Numbered from the stretch's first letter, positions 1-11,070 are shown. The stretch is 64,000 bases of DNA from Paracoccus sediminis (GCF_900188295.1 NZ_FZNM01000003.1:186001-250000), one strand, 5' to 3'. Made by a program: numbers and translations. The notes: a model not told the origin generated them from the sequence alone.

Positions 1-84
1 GGCCGCGCGGGGAATCACCGGAGAGGGTCGTCGGGGCGTTCATGCGATGTCCATAGGCGGCAAACCGGGCGCGCGCCAGATGGA

Positions 85-420
85 TCACGCCAGGCCCGGT
101 TCGTCCAGCAGCGTGCGCCCGTCGCGGCTCTCGATCTCGATCACCCACAGGTCGGGGTCGAAGCCTCGCTGCCGGACGATGGCCTGGTCCACCTCGGGTT
201 CCGGTCCCTGGGCCAGCACCTGCCAGGGACGGCTGTCGCTGTTGAAATCCCATTCGCGTCCGTACACGGCGGCGGATCCGTCCAGATGCGCGCATTTCAC
301 CAGCACGGCGCCGGCGGTGTCGTCGCCGCGCGACGTCACATAGGCCGGGATGTTCGCCAGCCCCAGACGGGCGCGATAGGCCGCGACCCAGACGGCGGTC
401 GCAAGCCGGGGTTCAGGCAT
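85..420 (-). CDS. DUF1491 family protein
   Basis: This is a 111-residue protein of a small, uncharacterised alphaproteobacterial family; no biochemical role is established. Family-typical features are an RGDDTAGAVLVK segment near residue 35, an REWDF patch, and a C-terminal block beginning DPDLWVIEIESRDGR. The ATG at 420 is chosen because it overlaps the era stop codon by a few bases and starts directly at the conserved [12 protein letters not shown] segment. It is the last gene I can see in the era operon and is probably translationally coupled to era. Longer upstream readings would run through the era 3' end and are not supported. Confidence 0.8.
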   Translation of the reverse strand: MPEPRLATAVWVAAYRARLGLANIPAYVTSRGDDTAGAVLVKCAHLDGSAAVYGREWDFNSDSRPWQVLAQGPEPEVDQAIVRQRGFDPDLWVIEIESRDGRTLLDEPGLA

Positions 421-1333
421 CGCCGTCGCGGAAATCAAGGCCGATTTCGGTGTATCGCTCGGCCTCGTCCAGCCAGTTTTCGCGGACCTTGACTTGCAGG
501 AACAAATGGACGCGGCGGCCCATGAATTCCTCCAGTTCGGCGCGGGCGGCCTGCCCCACGGCCTTGATCGTCTCGCCGCCCTTGCCCAGCACGATGCCCT
601 TGTGGCCGGGGCGCGAGACATAGACGATCTGGTCCACCTTGGCGGACCCGTCCTTGCGTTCCTCCCACGCCTCGGTTTCCACCGTCAGCTGATAGGGAAT
701 TTCCTCGTGCAGGCGCAGGGTCAGCTTTTCGCGGGTGATGTCCGCCGCGATCATGCGCATCGGCAGGTCGGCGATCTGGTCTTCGGGATAAAGCCACGGG
801 CCTTGGGGCAGCGTTCCGGCCAGCCAGTCGCGCAACTGGTCGCAGCCATAGCCCTTTTCGGCCGAGATCATGAAGGTGCTGGCGAAGGGATGGGCCGCGT
901 TCAGTTCGGCCGACAGCGCCAGCAGCGTCTCGGCCTTGACCCGGTCGATCTTGTTGATGACCAGGGCCACCGGAGTCTTGCCGTCCAGCCCCTTCAGCGA
1001 TTGGATGATCGCCTTGGCGCCGTCGGTCAGGCCGCGATGCGCCTCGATCAGCAGCAGGATGATGTCGGCATCCGACGCGCCCCCCCAGGCGGCGGCGACC
1101 ATGGACCGGTCCAGACGGCGGCGCGGGCGAAAGATGCCGGGCGTATCGACAAAGACGATCTGCGCCGCTTCGTGGATGGCGATGCCCCGGATGCGGGCAC
1201 GGGTCGTCTGCACCTTGTGGGTGACGATGCTGACCTTGGCGCCGACCATCTGGTTCAGCAGGGTGGATTTTCCGGCATTGGGTTCGCCGATCAGGGCCAC
1301 GAAACCGGCGCGGGCGGGGGTATCTTCGGTCAT
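413..1333 (-). CDS. era: GTPase Era
   Basis: Era is an essential GTPase that binds 16S rRNA and assists 30S subunit maturation. The 306-residue product has the expected length and order: P-loop GEPNAGKS at residues 16-23, the TTR switch region near 43-45, DTPG at 63-66 and NKID at 127-130, followed by a C-terminal KH domain with LGKGG at about 249-253. The ATG at 1333 overlaps the rnc TGA as ATGA, a common sign of translational coupling, and excludes the long N-terminal extension that would lie antisense-like across rnc. Order lepB-rnc-era is conserved in many bacteria, linking RNA processing and ribosome assembly. Confidence 0.98.
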   Translation of the reverse strand: MTEDTPARAGFVALIGEPNAGKSTLLNQMVGAKVSIVTHKVQTTRARIRGIAIHEAAQIVFVDTPGIFRPRRRLDRSMVAAAWGGASDADIILLLIEAHRGLTDGAKAIIQSLKGLDGKTPVALVINKIDRVKAETLLALSAELNAAHPFASTFMISAEKGYGCDQLRDWLAGTLPQGPWLYPEDQIADLPMRMIAADITREKLTLRLHEEIPYQLTVETEAWEERKDGSAKVDQIVYVSRPGHKGIVLGKGGETIKAVGQAARAELEEFMGRRVHLFLQVKVRENWLDEAERYTEIGLDFRDGDA

Positions 1334-2019
1334 GCGCGGCCCTCCAGCCGGTCCAGCAGGGCCTGGGCCGCCGCCTGTTCGATGCTGCGTTTGGTGCCCG
1401 CACCCCTGGCCTGGGCCTGCTGGCCGTCGGCAAGCTGCGCGGTGATGAGAAAGACCGGGGCGTGGTCGGGGCCGCTGCGTTCGGTCTGGATGTAGGCGGG
1501 CGGCGGCATCCCGTTGGCCTGCGCCCATTCCTGCAAGGCGGTCTTGGCGTCGCGGGGATCGTCGTCCAGCGTGGCCAGCCGGTCGGACCACAGGCGCAGG
1601 ACCGTCCGGCGGGCGGCGTCGAACCCCGCATCCAGATAAACGGCGGCCAGAACGGCCTCCATCGCATCGGCCAGAACGGCCTCCTTGCGGCGGCCGCCCG
1701 ACATCATCTCGGACCGGCCCAGCTTCAGAACGTCGCCCAGGCCGATGTCGCGGGCGATGGCCGCGCAGGTCTCGCCCCGGACCAGGGCATTGTAGCGGGG
1801 GGCAAGCTGGCCCTCGCTCGCGGTCTGGTCCGCGTCGAACAGCGCTTCGGCCATGACAAGCCCCAGCACCCGGTCGCCCAGGAATTCCAAACGCTGGTTG
1901 TCGGGCCGCGTGACCGTCGCGATGGATCCGTGGGTCAGCGCGCGAACCAGCAGGTCGGGGCGCGCAAACTCGTGCCCCAGCCGGGCCATGAAGGCGCGGA
2001 TGTCGGCGCCCGGTTTCAC
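1330..2019 (-). CDS. rnc: Ribonuclease III
   Basis: RNase III cleaves double-stranded RNA, including the rRNA precursor. The 229-residue product has the catalytic signature NQRLEFLGD at residues 41-49, the second acidic pair in DAME (D118, E121) and a C-terminal dsRNA-binding domain from about residue 155. The first Glu of the textbook NERLEFLGD motif is Gln here; I do not know from this sequence whether that is lineage-wide. The start is a GTG at 2019 that overlaps the lepB TGA (GTGA). It lies between lepB and era, overlapping both, so the three are almost certainly cotranscribed. Confidence 0.97.
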   Translation of the reverse strand: MKPGADIRAFMARLGHEFARPDLLVRALTHGSIATVTRPDNQRLEFLGDRVLGLVMAEALFDADQTASEGQLAPRYNALVRGETCAAIARDIGLGDVLKLGRSEMMSGGRRKEAVLADAMEAVLAAVYLDAGFDAARRTVLRLWSDRLATLDDDPRDAKTALQEWAQANGMPPPAYIQTERSGPDHAPVFLITAQLADGQQAQARGAGTKRSIEQAAAQALLDRLEGRA

Positions 2020-2810
2020 TCCACCGCCTTGAAGAAACGGTCGGCCCGCCACGTCCAGAAAAACAGAAGGGACCGTCCGGCGGACGAGAACATGATGCGG
2101 TCGGCCCGTCCGATCAGGTACTGCGCGGGCACGAAGCCCAAGCCGCCGATTTCCTGCGGGAACCGCGAATCCTCGGAATTGTCGCGGTTGTCGCCCATGA
2201 AGAAATACTGCCCCTCGGGCACCGTGAAGGCCGGGGTATCGTCGGCATAGGCGCCGTCCTGGATGTTCAGGATGTCATGGCTGCGTCCGTTCGGCAGGGT
2301 CTCGGTGAACCGCTGGCTGACGCATTCGCCGCCCTCGGGGACCGGGTCGTTGACGCAGCGCGGGATCAGGCCCTGCGGTCCCTGCTGTTCCTTGATTTCC
2401 ACGAAATCGCCGGCGGGGGCGATGGGCACCTCCTCGCCGTTGATCCACAACCGGCCGCCGCGCATCTGCACGGTATCGCCCGGCAGGCCGATCAAGCGCT
2501 TGATGAAATCGACGCCCCGCGTGGGATGGCGGAACACCACCACGTCGCCGCGTTCGGGTTCCGATCCCAGGATCCGTCCGCTGATGGGGCACATCGCGAA
2601 GGGGCAGGAATACTGGGAATAGCCGTAGGCCATCTTGTTGACGAACAGGAAATCGCCGATCAGCAGCGTGTCCTTCATCGACCCGGACGGGATCCAGAAG
2701 GGCTGGAAGAACAGGGTGCGGAAGATCCCCGCGATCACCAGTGCCCAGAACACGGTCTTGACCGTTTCCCAGATGCCTTCCTTTTTCTTGCCCGCCGTGC
2801 TGTCGGCCAT
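2016..2810 (-). CDS. lepB: Signal peptidase I
   Basis: LepB removes Sec and Tat signal peptides at the periplasmic face of the inner membrane. The 264-residue product has one N-terminal membrane segment (about 18-36), the nucleophile motif PSGSM (Ser44), the general-base region [11 protein letters not shown] (Lys104) and the late [12 protein letters not shown] box near residues 205-216. A Cys-containing loop near 69-74 and a second Cys pair near 152-163 resemble the insert common in proteobacterial LepB. The ATG at 2810 is preferred over the in-frame ATG at 2828 because AAGGA sits seven bases upstream of it. Confidence 0.97.
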   Translation of the reverse strand: MADSTAGKKKEGIWETVKTVFWALVIAGIFRTLFFQPFWIPSGSMKDTLLIGDFLFVNKMAYGYSQYSCPFAMCPISGRILGSEPERGDVVVFRHPTRGVDFIKRLIGLPGDTVQMRGGRLWINGEEVPIAPAGDFVEIKEQQGPQGLIPRCVNDPVPEGGECVSQRFTETLPNGRSHDILNIQDGAYADDTPAFTVPEGQYFFMGDNRDNSEDSRFPQEIGGLGFVPAQYLIGRADRIMFSSAGRSLLFFWTWRADRFFKAVE

Positions 2811-2884
2811 GGTGTCGTCCTTCGTCATCAAGCGCGGGCGATTGGCCGCATTGCCGCGTTCTAGGCCACCGCCGGGGGGCAAAG

Positions 2885-3295
2885 TCAAGGTTGCGGGGCA
2901 TCCGGCCGGGCCTCGATCACCACGAAAGCCTGCGCCCAGGGGTGATCGTCGGTCAAGGTGACGTGAACGATGGCGTGATGGCCGGGCGGCGTCATCGTGG
3001 CCAGCCGGTCGGCGGCCCAGCCGGTCAGTTCCATCACCGGCCGGCCCGACCGCAGGTTGCTGACCGCCATGTCGCGCCAGCTGATCCCCATGGCCAGCCC
3101 GGTGCCCAGCGCCTTGGAACAGGCCTCCTTCGCGGCCCAGCGTTTGGCCAGCGTCCCGGCCTCGTCCTTGCGGCGCGCGGCCTTGGCCAGTTCGACGGGC
3201 GTAAAGACGCGATGGCGGAAGCGGTCGCCAAAGCGGTCCAGCGTCCCCGCGATGCGGTCGATGTTGGCAAGGTCGGTGCCGATGCCCAGGATCAT
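2885..3295 (-). CDS. acpS: Holo-[acyl-carrier-protein] synthase
   Basis: AcpS transfers 4'-phosphopantetheine from CoA to the acyl carrier protein, activating it for fatty acid synthesis. The 136-residue product shows the magnesium-binding motif [12 protein letters not shown] (Asp8) and [12 protein letters not shown] (Glu57, Lys61), both diagnostic of AcpS. Its ATG at 3295 overlaps the TGA of the upstream unrecognised gene as ATGA, so translation is probably coupled. A 74-base gap separates it from lepB, the largest gap inside this operon. Confidence 0.96.
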   Translation of the reverse strand: MILGIGTDLANIDRIAGTLDRFGDRFRHRVFTPVELAKAARRKDEAGTLAKRWAAKEACSKALGTGLAMGISWRDMAVSNLRSGRPVMELTGWAADRLATMTPPGHHAIVHVTLTDDHPWAQAFVVIEARPDAPQP

Positions 3296-3720
3296 GCGGC
3301 GGATGTCCCAAGTTCGTAAGAAGGCTCAAGGAAAGCAGAAGCCCATTTGGGCAGAGCGGGCCAATGCCAAATGCCGTTCACGTGCCAGCTTGTCGCCGTT
3401 TCGTCGACAAGCTTTCTCGCGCGCACCCATTCGACAAGTTCGTCATGCGGATAAACAAACACTCGCTCGCCCAGGCGGAACGCAATGTGCAGCCCTTTGC
3501 CGAGATATTTCTTGTCGATCACCAGCCGCGACTTGAGCTGCACCCGCAGCACGGTCGCTCCGTCGATGTGGCAGGCCAGGAAATCGGCGCCCTGCCAGTC
3601 ATCGCTCAGCCACATCGAATGAAAGCCGTAATCCGCCAATCGGGCGGCGATCTTGTGAAAGTTGTGCAGTTCCTTTTGCCGGGCGTTCAGCGTCGTGGCG
3701 TCGATAAGCGTGAAACTCAT
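3292..3720 (-). CDS. Unrecognised protein with a possible PD-(D/E)XK-like motif
   Basis: I cannot name this 142-residue protein. It has no signal peptide or membrane segment. The stretch WQGADFLA (Asp46), followed about 15 residues later by LRVQLKSR (Gln61, Lys63), has the spacing and beta-hairpin look of a D...QxK active site. This is a variant of the PD-(D/E)XK nuclease fold; the fold assignment is inference only. A His/Trp-rich patch ([16 protein letters not shown]) lies near residues 111-126. Both ends overlap their neighbours as ATGA, so it is wired into the pdxJ-acpS operon. Base composition is lower than the surroundings: two 60-base lines inside it count to 55-57% GC against clearly higher flanks, suggesting transfer. 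Confidence 0.7.
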   Translation of the reverse strand: MSFTLIDATTLNARQKELHNFHKIAARLADYGFHSMWLSDDWQGADFLACHIDGATVLRVQLKSRLVIDKKYLGKGLHIAFRLGERVFVYPHDELVEWVRARKLVDETATSWHVNGIWHWPALPKWASAFLEPSYELGTSAA

Positions 3721-4454
3721 CCCTGCCGCGCCCTGTCCATGCAGCGGCGCATTTCCCGGATCGCCTTGCCCAGGCCCGTAAAAACCGATTCGGCGATCAG
3801 GAAATGGCCGATGTTCAGTTCCCTGACCTGCGGGATCGCGGCAATCGGACCGACCGTATCGAAGGTCAGGCCGTGGCCCGCGTGAACCTCCAGCCCCAGG
3901 CTGTCGGCCAGGGCCGCGCCTTGGGTCAGGCCCGCCAGTTCGGCGTCGCGTTCGGCGTGGCGGCCCTCGGTGTCGAAATCGCAATAGGCGCCGGTGTGCA
4001 GCTCCACCACCGCCGCGCCGATGCGGGCTGCGGCCTCGATCTGCGCAGGGTCATGGCCGATGAACAGCGACACGCGACAACCCGCGTTGCGCAGCGGGGC
4101 GATGTAATCGGCCAGCATCGACTCGTTGCCCGCCACGTCCAGACCGCCCTCGGTCGTGCGCTCCTCGCGCTTTTCGGGAACGATGCAGACGGCATGGGGG
4201 CGGTGGCGCAGGGCAATGGCCTGCATTTCCACTGTGGCCGCCATTTCCAGGTTCAGGGGCAATGTCAGGTTCGCCATCAGCGCGTCGATGTCGGCGTCGC
4301 TGATGTGGCGGCGGTCTTCGCGCAGATGGGCGGTGATGCCGTCGGCGCCTGCGGCCTCGGCCAGGCGGGCGGCGCGCAGGGGATCGGGCCAGGGCGTGCC
4401 GCGCGCATTGCGGATGGTTGCAACGTGATCGATGTTGACGCCAAGACGCAGCAT
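3717..4454 (-). CDS. pdxJ: Pyridoxine 5'-phosphate synthase
   Basis: PdxJ condenses 1-deoxy-D-xylulose 5-phosphate with 3-amino-2-oxopropyl phosphate to give pyridoxine 5'-phosphate in the cytosol. The 245-residue length is typical. It begins with the family signature [16 protein letters not shown] and carries [34 protein letters not shown] and [11 protein letters not shown], the phosphate- and substrate-binding blocks of the TIM barrel. Pairing of pdxJ with acpS is conserved in many proteobacteria, but here an extra gene separates them. The gene starts 30 bases after the ispE stop and overlaps the next gene by ATGA. Confidence 0.98.
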   Translation of the reverse strand: MLRLGVNIDHVATIRNARGTPWPDPLRAARLAEAAGADGITAHLREDRRHISDADIDALMANLTLPLNLEMAATVEMQAIALRHRPHAVCIVPEKREERTTEGGLDVAGNESMLADYIAPLRNAGCRVSLFIGHDPAQIEAAARIGAAVVELHTGAYCDFDTEGRHAERDAELAGLTQGAALADSLGLEVHAGHGLTFDTVGPIAAIPQVRELNIGHFLIAESVFTGLGKAIREMRRCMDRARQG

Positions 4455-4484
4455 GGTTCCCCCAAAAACCGTTTCGCAGGCACT

Positions 4485-5306
4485 CTAGCGGGGCATGAGG
4501 GGCGGTGCCAGTTCCGTCGCGACCGCCCACCAGCCATGCTGTTTCAACGCATTGGCGGCGATCCGGGCGGTGTCTGCCGTGGCGTAAAGACCGAAACAGG
4601 TCGCCCCCGAACCCGACATGCGGGCAAAGGCGGCGCCGGTCGTGCGAAGACCGTCCAGCACCTGCCCGATGACCGGCGCAAGAGTCAGCGCGGCGGGTTC
4701 CAGATCGTTGCGCGTGCCCGCCAGCCAGGTTGCCAGATCGGCAAGGCCCGTGAAGCACGGAATGGCGGGCAGGCCGGGATTGTCGCGCCGGTCCAGGGCG
4801 GCAAAGACCTGTGGCGTGGACAAGGCGATTCCGGGGTTTGCCAGCACCACGGAAAGCCCCGGCAAGGGCGGCAGAGGGGTCAGGATCTCGCCCGCACCCT
4901 GCATCCGGGCGGGGGCCGATGACAGGCAGACCGGCACGTCCGACCCCAGCCGTTCCGGTCTGGCAGGCAGCGCATGACCCATCCGCGCCAGCCCGCGCAA
5001 GACCGCCGCCGCGTCCGCCGATCCGCCGCCGATGCCGGATGCCACGGGCAGGGACTTGGTCAGGGTGATCGCGGCATCGGCCCCCGCCAGCCGCGCGGCG
5101 CGCAGGCACAGGTTGCCATCCGTGGACAGGTCCGCCGCGAACGGTCCGTCGATCCGCAGCGCCAACGGGCCGGGTTCCAGCCTGACCCGATCCCCCAGCA
5201 CGGTGAACGCCACCAGGGAATCCAGCAGGTGATATCCGTCGTCACGCCGTCCTGTGACGTGCAGCGCAAGGTTCAGCTTGGCTGGCGCGGTCTCGGTGAT
5301 GGACAT
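4485..5306 (-). CDS. ispE: 4-(cytidine 5'-diphospho)-2-C-methyl-D-erythritol kinase
   Basis: IspE phosphorylates the 2-hydroxyl of CDP-methylerythritol in the MEP isoprenoid pathway. The 273-residue GHMP kinase has the N-terminal PAKLNL motif (Lys10), the ATP-binding glycine loop PVASGIGGGSADAA at about residues 87-100, and the third GHMP motif MSGSGATCFGL near the C terminus. It starts three bases after the stop of the upstream TPR gene, so the two are cotranscribed. The pathway link to lepB, acpS and pdxJ is loose; the grouping looks like a housekeeping operon rather than one pathway. Confidence 0.97.
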   Translation of the reverse strand: MSITETAPAKLNLALHVTGRRDDGYHLLDSLVAFTVLGDRVRLEPGPLALRIDGPFAADLSTDGNLCLRAARLAGADAAITLTKSLPVASGIGGGSADAAAVLRGLARMGHALPARPERLGSDVPVCLSSAPARMQGAGEILTPLPPLPGLSVVLANPGIALSTPQVFAALDRRDNPGLPAIPCFTGLADLATWLAGTRNDLEPAALTLAPVIGQVLDGLRTTGAAFARMSGSGATCFGLYATADTARIAANALKQHGWWAVATELAPPLMPR

Positions 5307-5309
5307 TGC

Positions 5310-7166
5310 CTAGTTGTTGGCGGCCTGCGGCACGGGCGCAGGGGTGTCCGCCGTCCCGGCGGCCGATTCCTCGGCCAGGACGGCATCAAGGCCGCGATCC
5401 AGCTTGGCGCGGATCCGGTCGGGATCCACGTCGTCGGTTTCGGTCGGTTTCAGCGACAGGACGCGCTGCCACTGGATTTCGGCCTCGCGCTGGCGTCCGA
5501 CCTTCCAGTAGATGTCGCCAAGATGATCGTTGACCAGCGGATCCTGGGACATGGTCAGGATCGCGGCCTCCATGGGCGCCACGGCCTCGTCGAAGCGGCC
5601 AAGGCGGTAATAGGCCCAAGCCAGCGAATCAAGGATATAGCCGTCGTCGGGCGACAGTTCGACGGCCTTCTGGATCAGGCCGAGGGCATGGTCCAGATTC
5701 TCGTTCCGGTCGATCCAGCTGTAACCCAGATAGTTCAGCAAGCTGGCCTGGTTCGGACGAATCTCGATGGCGGCCAGAAAATCGGCCTCGGCCCGGTCGA
5801 ATTGCTGCGACCGTTCCAGGGCGATGCCGCGGGCATACAGCGGAAACCAGCGGGCGTCGGCCGGGGCATCCTCCAGCAAAGCCAAGGCCTTGTCATAGGC
5901 GGGAACGGCCTGGGCGAATTTTTCCTGCTGCCGCAGCAGGTCGCCAAGCGCGATCCAGGCTTGGGGCAGGTCGGGATAGGCGGCGGTCAGCGACAGGGCG
6001 GCCTTGCCCGCTTCCTCGATCCGGTCGGCGCGCGACAGGGTGTCGATGCGCACCAGTTCGGCCGCCGGACGCATCTGGCCCATGCGCCGAAGCGCGTCGA
6101 ATTCGGGTTCCGCCAGATCGAACTGCTGCCGTTCCTGAAGGATCTGGGCCACCATCAGCCGCGCCTCGGCGGTTTCGGGCGACAGCCATGCGGCCAGACG
6201 CGCGTGGATCAGCGACAGGGGTTCGGGATCGGGGCTGGAAGCCAGGGCGGATGCAAAGGTCAGAAACACCTGCGCGATTCCGTCGGCGGGCGTTTTGACC
6301 ACATCGAAAGGCACCGGCTGCCCCGAGGCGATGCGGTCGCGCAGCGCAAGCAACTGCGGCTCGGCCTCGACGCCGGGGATCGCCTCGATCATGGCAGTCG
6401 CCTCGTCACGGCGTTCCAGTTGGACCAGGATCTGCGCGCGGGCCGCAAAGCCCAGGATGTGCGCGCCTGTGGTTTCGTCGGCCAGCAGCGATTCGGCCCC
6501 TTCGTAATCGCCGACCAGGGCGCGGGCCAGGGCAAGGTGATAGTTGACCATGGGCGCCACACCGTCCAACCGGGCCAGGCGTTCGAATTCGGCCAAAGCG
6601 TCCTTGGCCTTGCCCGCGCCCAGAAGACCCCAGCCCCGCAGCATTCCCGCCAGCAGATCGGCCTGGGATTCCGCATCGGTGGGGGTGCCCACCTCGGCCA
6701 GCAGTCCCGCCCAGTCGCCCTCATGGACCCGTTCGGCGCGATCGATCAGACGCGACAGTTCCGTGGGTTCCCCGTCGGATCCGATGCGCTTGGCCAGGTC
6801 CGCGGCCCGGTCGATTTCACCGGCCGACACCAGGGCCACCAGGGCGCTGTCCTGCAAGAACCGGTCCTCGGGATCATGGGCAACGGCCTGGACGAAAAAG
6901 CGCGCGGCGGCCAGAAAGTCATTCTCGACCGTCGCCATGCGCGCGGCCAGGAATGGCCCTGCAAGCCCGAATGTCAGCGGCGCGGGTTCCGCCGGGGCCT
7001 TTGCTTCGGGCGCAGTACCCAGGGCAACGGCAGGGGCGGCGGCAGGGGCGGCGGCGGGCGCCTCGTCCTGGGGACGCGGTTCGGGGCGGTTCTGCGCAGC
7101 GGCAGGCAGCGACAGCGCCGCCAGAACGGCGGCGATCAGGGCAGGATTGGGTCGGGTCAGGCTCAA
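5310..7166 (-). CDS. Secreted tetratricopeptide repeat protein
   Basis: The 618-residue product has an N-terminal signal peptide (hydrophobic residues about 9-23 ending PAAAQ) and is therefore probably periplasmic or outer-membrane associated. After a Pro/Ala-rich linker (about 25-60) it is almost entirely helical TPR repeats; the clearest are near the C terminus (ARGIALERSQQFDRAEADF, LNYLGYSWIDRNENLDHAL, LDSLAWAYYRLGRFDEAV, NDHLGDIYWKVGRQREAE). TPR arrays bind other proteins; the partner is not visible. Proteins of this kind commonly precede ispE in Rhodobacterales. It is the first gene of the minus-strand operon running to DUF1491. Confidence 0.88.
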   Translation of the reverse strand: MSLTRPNPALIAAVLAALSLPAAAQNRPEPRPQDEAPAAAPAAAPAVALGTAPEAKAPAEPAPLTFGLAGPFLAARMATVENDFLAAARFFVQAVAHDPEDRFLQDSALVALVSAGEIDRAADLAKRIGSDGEPTELSRLIDRAERVHEGDWAGLLAEVGTPTDAESQADLLAGMLRGWGLLGAGKAKDALAEFERLARLDGVAPMVNYHLALARALVGDYEGAESLLADETTGAHILGFAARAQILVQLERRDEATAMIEAIPGVEAEPQLLALRDRIASGQPVPFDVVKTPADGIAQVFLTFASALASSPDPEPLSLIHARLAAWLSPETAEARLMVAQILQERQQFDLAEPEFDALRRMGQMRPAAELVRIDTLSRADRIEEAGKAALSLTAAYPDLPQAWIALGDLLRQQEKFAQAVPAYDKALALLEDAPADARWFPLYARGIALERSQQFDRAEADFLAAIEIRPNQASLLNYLGYSWIDRNENLDHALGLIQKAVELSPDDGYILDSLAWAYYRLGRFDEAVAPMEAAILTMSQDPLVNDHLGDIYWKVGRQREAEIQWQRVLSLKPTETDDVDPDRIRAKLDRGLDAVLAEESAAGTADTPAPVPQAANN

Positions 7167-7223
7167 GGGGTCGATCCCTCAGATCACGAAATCGTTGCAC
7201 AAGACCCTAGCGCGGGGCCGGAA

Positions 7224-7245
7224 GCGGGGCAACGCCCTGCCCCGC
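7224..7245 (-). terminator. Terminator-like hairpin after the ETF-QO gene
   Basis: A perfect 7-bp inverted repeat (GCGGGGC ... GCCCCGC) with an 8-base loop lies nine bases downstream of the ETF-QO stop codon on the minus strand. No T-run follows, so if it terminates transcription it would do so weakly or with Rho. It separates ETF-QO from the TPR-ispE operon. Confidence 0.4.
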
Positions 7246-7253
7246 ACGTCCGA

Positions 7254-8909
<1,656 letters not shown>

Positions 8910-8959
8910 GGCTCGGATCCCCCCTTGCTTGGCTGCCGTCAGCATGTAACGGTTCTGCC

Positions 8960-8974
8960 GCATTGCGGCAATGC
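8960..8974. promoter_or_regulatory. Palindrome between ETF-QO and greA
   Basis: GCATTGCGGCAATGC is a perfect inverted repeat of 7 bp around a single G. It lies 50 bases upstream of the ETF-QO start in the 231-bp divergent region shared with greA. The size and symmetry suit a dimeric repressor such as a fatty-acid regulator of the TetR or GntR type; that is inference. Confidence 0.4.
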
Positions 8975-9140
8975 TGACGCGACGGCCGAAAACTGCCATG
9001 AGCCTTGCGGCCGGGGTTGCCAAGATGCGGCAAATCAGGGCAGGCTGCCGACACAAAGGCCGCGCCCCTGCCAGTCGAATGGCGGGGGCGTTGCCTTAGC
9101 ACGGCACCGACAACCGCATCCCGCAAAGGACAGGGCAGCG

Positions 9141-9611
9141 ATGGACAAGATTCCGATGACCCGCAGCGGCTTTGCCGCACTGGAACGCGAACTGGGCGAT
9201 CTGAAGTCCAAGGAACGCCCGGCCATCATCCGCCAGATCGCCGAGGCGCGTGAACACGGCGATCTGTCGGAAAATGCCGAATACCACGCCGCCCGCGAAA
9301 AGCAGGGCTTCATCGAAGGCCGCATCAAGGAACTGGAATCGATCCTTTCGCGGGCCGAACAGATCGACACGTCCAAGCTGTCGGGATCGGTCAAGTTCGG
9401 CGCCGTCGTCAATCTGGTGGACGAGGACACCGACGAGGAACGCACCTATCAGATCGTCGGCGAGGCCGAGGCCGACATCGAACGCGGCCTTCTGAACATG
9501 CGGTCCCCCCTGGCGCGCGCGCTGATCGGCAAGGATGTCGGCGACAGCGTCGAGGTGACGACGCCCGGCGGGCAGCGCAGCTATGAAATCCTTGCGATCC
9601 GCTACGAGTAG
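9141..9611 (+). CDS. greA: Transcription elongation factor GreA
   Basis: GreA enters the secondary channel of backtracked RNA polymerase and stimulates transcript cleavage. The 156-residue product matches the family length. The N-terminal coiled-coil domain ([17 protein letters not shown] to about residue 75) carries the acidic tip [17 protein letters not shown]; the C-terminal FKBP-like domain contains [19 protein letters not shown]-type and [14 protein letters not shown] segments. The ATG at 9141 is preceded by AAAGGA. It is transcribed divergently from ETF-QO and followed six bases later by a membrane-protein gene. Confidence 0.98.
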   Translation: MDKIPMTRSGFAALERELGDLKSKERPAIIRQIAEAREHGDLSENAEYHAAREKQGFIEGRIKELESILSRAEQIDTSKLSGSVKFGAVVNLVDEDTDEERTYQIVGEAEADIERGLLNMRSPLARALIGKDVGDSVEVTTPGGQRSYEILAIRYE

Positions 9612-9617
9612 GAAACG

Positions 9618-10550
9618 ATGTCATTGATTGCACGGATCGCCACTCTGGCGCAGCGGGACACGATCACCGCGACGGGCCTGGCCCTCGGCGGGATCTGGCT
9701 GTTCCTGGTCGCGCTGTTCTGGCTGCTGGCGCCGGCAGGGGATGGCCCGGCTGGCGGCGTGGCCCGGCTGGCGGTAATCGCGGGCATGATCCTGCCCCTG
9801 GCGCTGATCTGGCTGGCGGTCAAGACGGCCCGCGCCATCGCCGTTCTGCGGGCAGAGGCCGAAGATCTGCGTTCCCGCCTGATCCAGTTGCGCGACATGA
9901 CCGGCACACGCGGCGCTCCCCCGCCCCGTGCGATGCCCGAACCCGAGGTCATCGGCGAACCTGATCCGCAGCCGCGTACCGTGGTGCCCGCTGCCGTTCC
10001 GCCGACGCCCCGTCCCGCCCCTCGGGCCATGGCCAGCAACCGTCAGCCGGCGATGCGCACCGATGACCCGGCCCCGGTTCCGGTGGATTCCGACACGCTG
10101 ATCCAGGCGCTGAACTTTCCCGACGGTCCCGATGATACGCTGGCCATCGCCGCCCTGCGCCGTGCGCTTCAGGACAGCGACCATGCCCGCGTGCTGCGGG
10201 CGGCGCAGGATGTGGTCACGCTGCTGGCCGGGCAGGATCTGTACATGGACGATCTGTCCCCCGTCCCTGCTTCTCCTGCCGTCTGGCGCCGGTTCGCGGA
10301 CGGGTCGCGGGGCGACGCGGTGGCGCGGCTTGGCGGCATCCACGACGCCGCGGCCTTGGATACCGCCACAGCCCTGGTGCAGCGGGACGAGATTTTCCGC
10401 GACACCGCCCATCATTTCCTGCGCCACTTCGACACCATGCTGACCCGGCACCTGCCGCAGATGGACGATGCGCAGATCGCCGCCCTGGCCGAAACCCGGA
10501 CGGCCCGCGCCTTCATGCTGCTGGGCCGGATCGCCGGGATATTCGGCTGA
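9618..10550 (+). CDS. Hypothetical two-TM membrane protein downstream of greA
   Basis: I do not recognise a functional family for this 310-residue protein. Two hydrophobic segments (about 20-40 and 48-68) form an N-terminal hairpin in the inner membrane, followed by a short basic/acidic helix (LRAEAEDLRSRLIQLRD), a Pro-rich linker (about 98-150) and a C-terminal alpha-helical cytoplasmic region of about 150 residues (DTLIQALNFPDG onward). It starts six bases after greA and is probably cotranscribed. Start ATG 9618 is supported by the immediate position after GAGTAGGAAACG, which supplies an AGGA. Confidence 0.75.
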   Translation: MSLIARIATLAQRDTITATGLALGGIWLFLVALFWLLAPAGDGPAGGVARLAVIAGMILPLALIWLAVKTARAIAVLRAEAEDLRSRLIQLRDMTGTRGAPPPRAMPEPEVIGEPDPQPRTVVPAAVPPTPRPAPRAMASNRQPAMRTDDPAPVPVDSDTLIQALNFPDGPDDTLAIAALRRALQDSDHARVLRAAQDVVTLLAGQDLYMDDLSPVPASPAVWRRFADGSRGDAVARLGGIHDAAALDTATALVQRDEIFRDTAHHFLRHFDTMLTRHLPQMDDAQIAALAETRTARAFMLLGRIAGIFG

Positions 10551-10560
10551 CCGCAGTCGT

Positions 10561-11070
10561 TCAGAGGGGTCGGCGCAGGATCGCCACCGGCCCGGACCAG
10601 GGCCAGCCGAAATCGCCCCGGCCAATCTCGGCAAAGCCGGTGGCGGCATAGAATGCCATGGCGGGACGGTTGCGCAGTTCGACCTCGGCGCGCAGGGCCG
10701 GGCGGCCGGCGCGGCGCGCCACCCGCGCCGCGGCATCCAGAAGCGCCCGGCCGGTGCCATGGCGCAATCGGTCCACGACGATCCCGTCGATGACCAGATC
10801 GCCGGTAGGCGGCGCGGGCCGGAACAGCAACCGGGCCAGGACCGGGGGGCGGGACAGCAGCCCGCCCTCGTGATCGCGAAACCCGGCAACGCCCGCCACC
10901 GATCCGCCCGGCCCGATCGCGGCGATGCCGTGGCTGGCGCGGATCGGGGGCGACGGCCCCCGCAGGGGTGGCGCAAAGGCCCCCCACCACAGGCGGGCGG
11001 CACCCGCCAGATGCCGGTCGGGAATTGGCGTGGCGATCTGCACCGGTCTTGCCTTCCGATTGCGCGTCAT
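10561..11070 (-). CDS. GNAT family N-acetyltransferase
   Basis: The 169-residue product is a GCN5-related acetyltransferase of unknown substrate. The acetyl-CoA-binding motif A is GDLVIDGIVVDRLRHGTGRALLDAA (given here in two parts: DLVIDGIVVD then RHGTGRALLDAA), followed by the motif-B-like RAEVELRNRPAMAFYAATGFAEIG in which Asn and Tyr are in the usual places. The C terminus FGWPWSGPVAILRRPL is family-like. The start ATG at 11070 is opposite and 41 bases from azlC, so the two genes share a very short divergent region. Confidence 0.85.
   Translation of the reverse strand: MTRNRKARPVQIATPIPDRHLAGAARLWWGAFAPPLRGPSPPIRASHGIAAIGPGGSVAGVAGFRDHEGGLLSRPPVLARLLFRPAPPTGDLVIDGIVVDRLRHGTGRALLDAAARVARRAGRPALRAEVELRNRPAMAFYAATGFAEIGRGDFGWPWSGPVAILRRPL

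Noticed and set aside
1..43. ATG at 43 on the minus strand starting a frame MNAPTTLSGDSPRG that runs off the window
   Set aside because: Only 14 codons are visible, the ribosome site is weak and the text does not match RecO or any family I expect after era.
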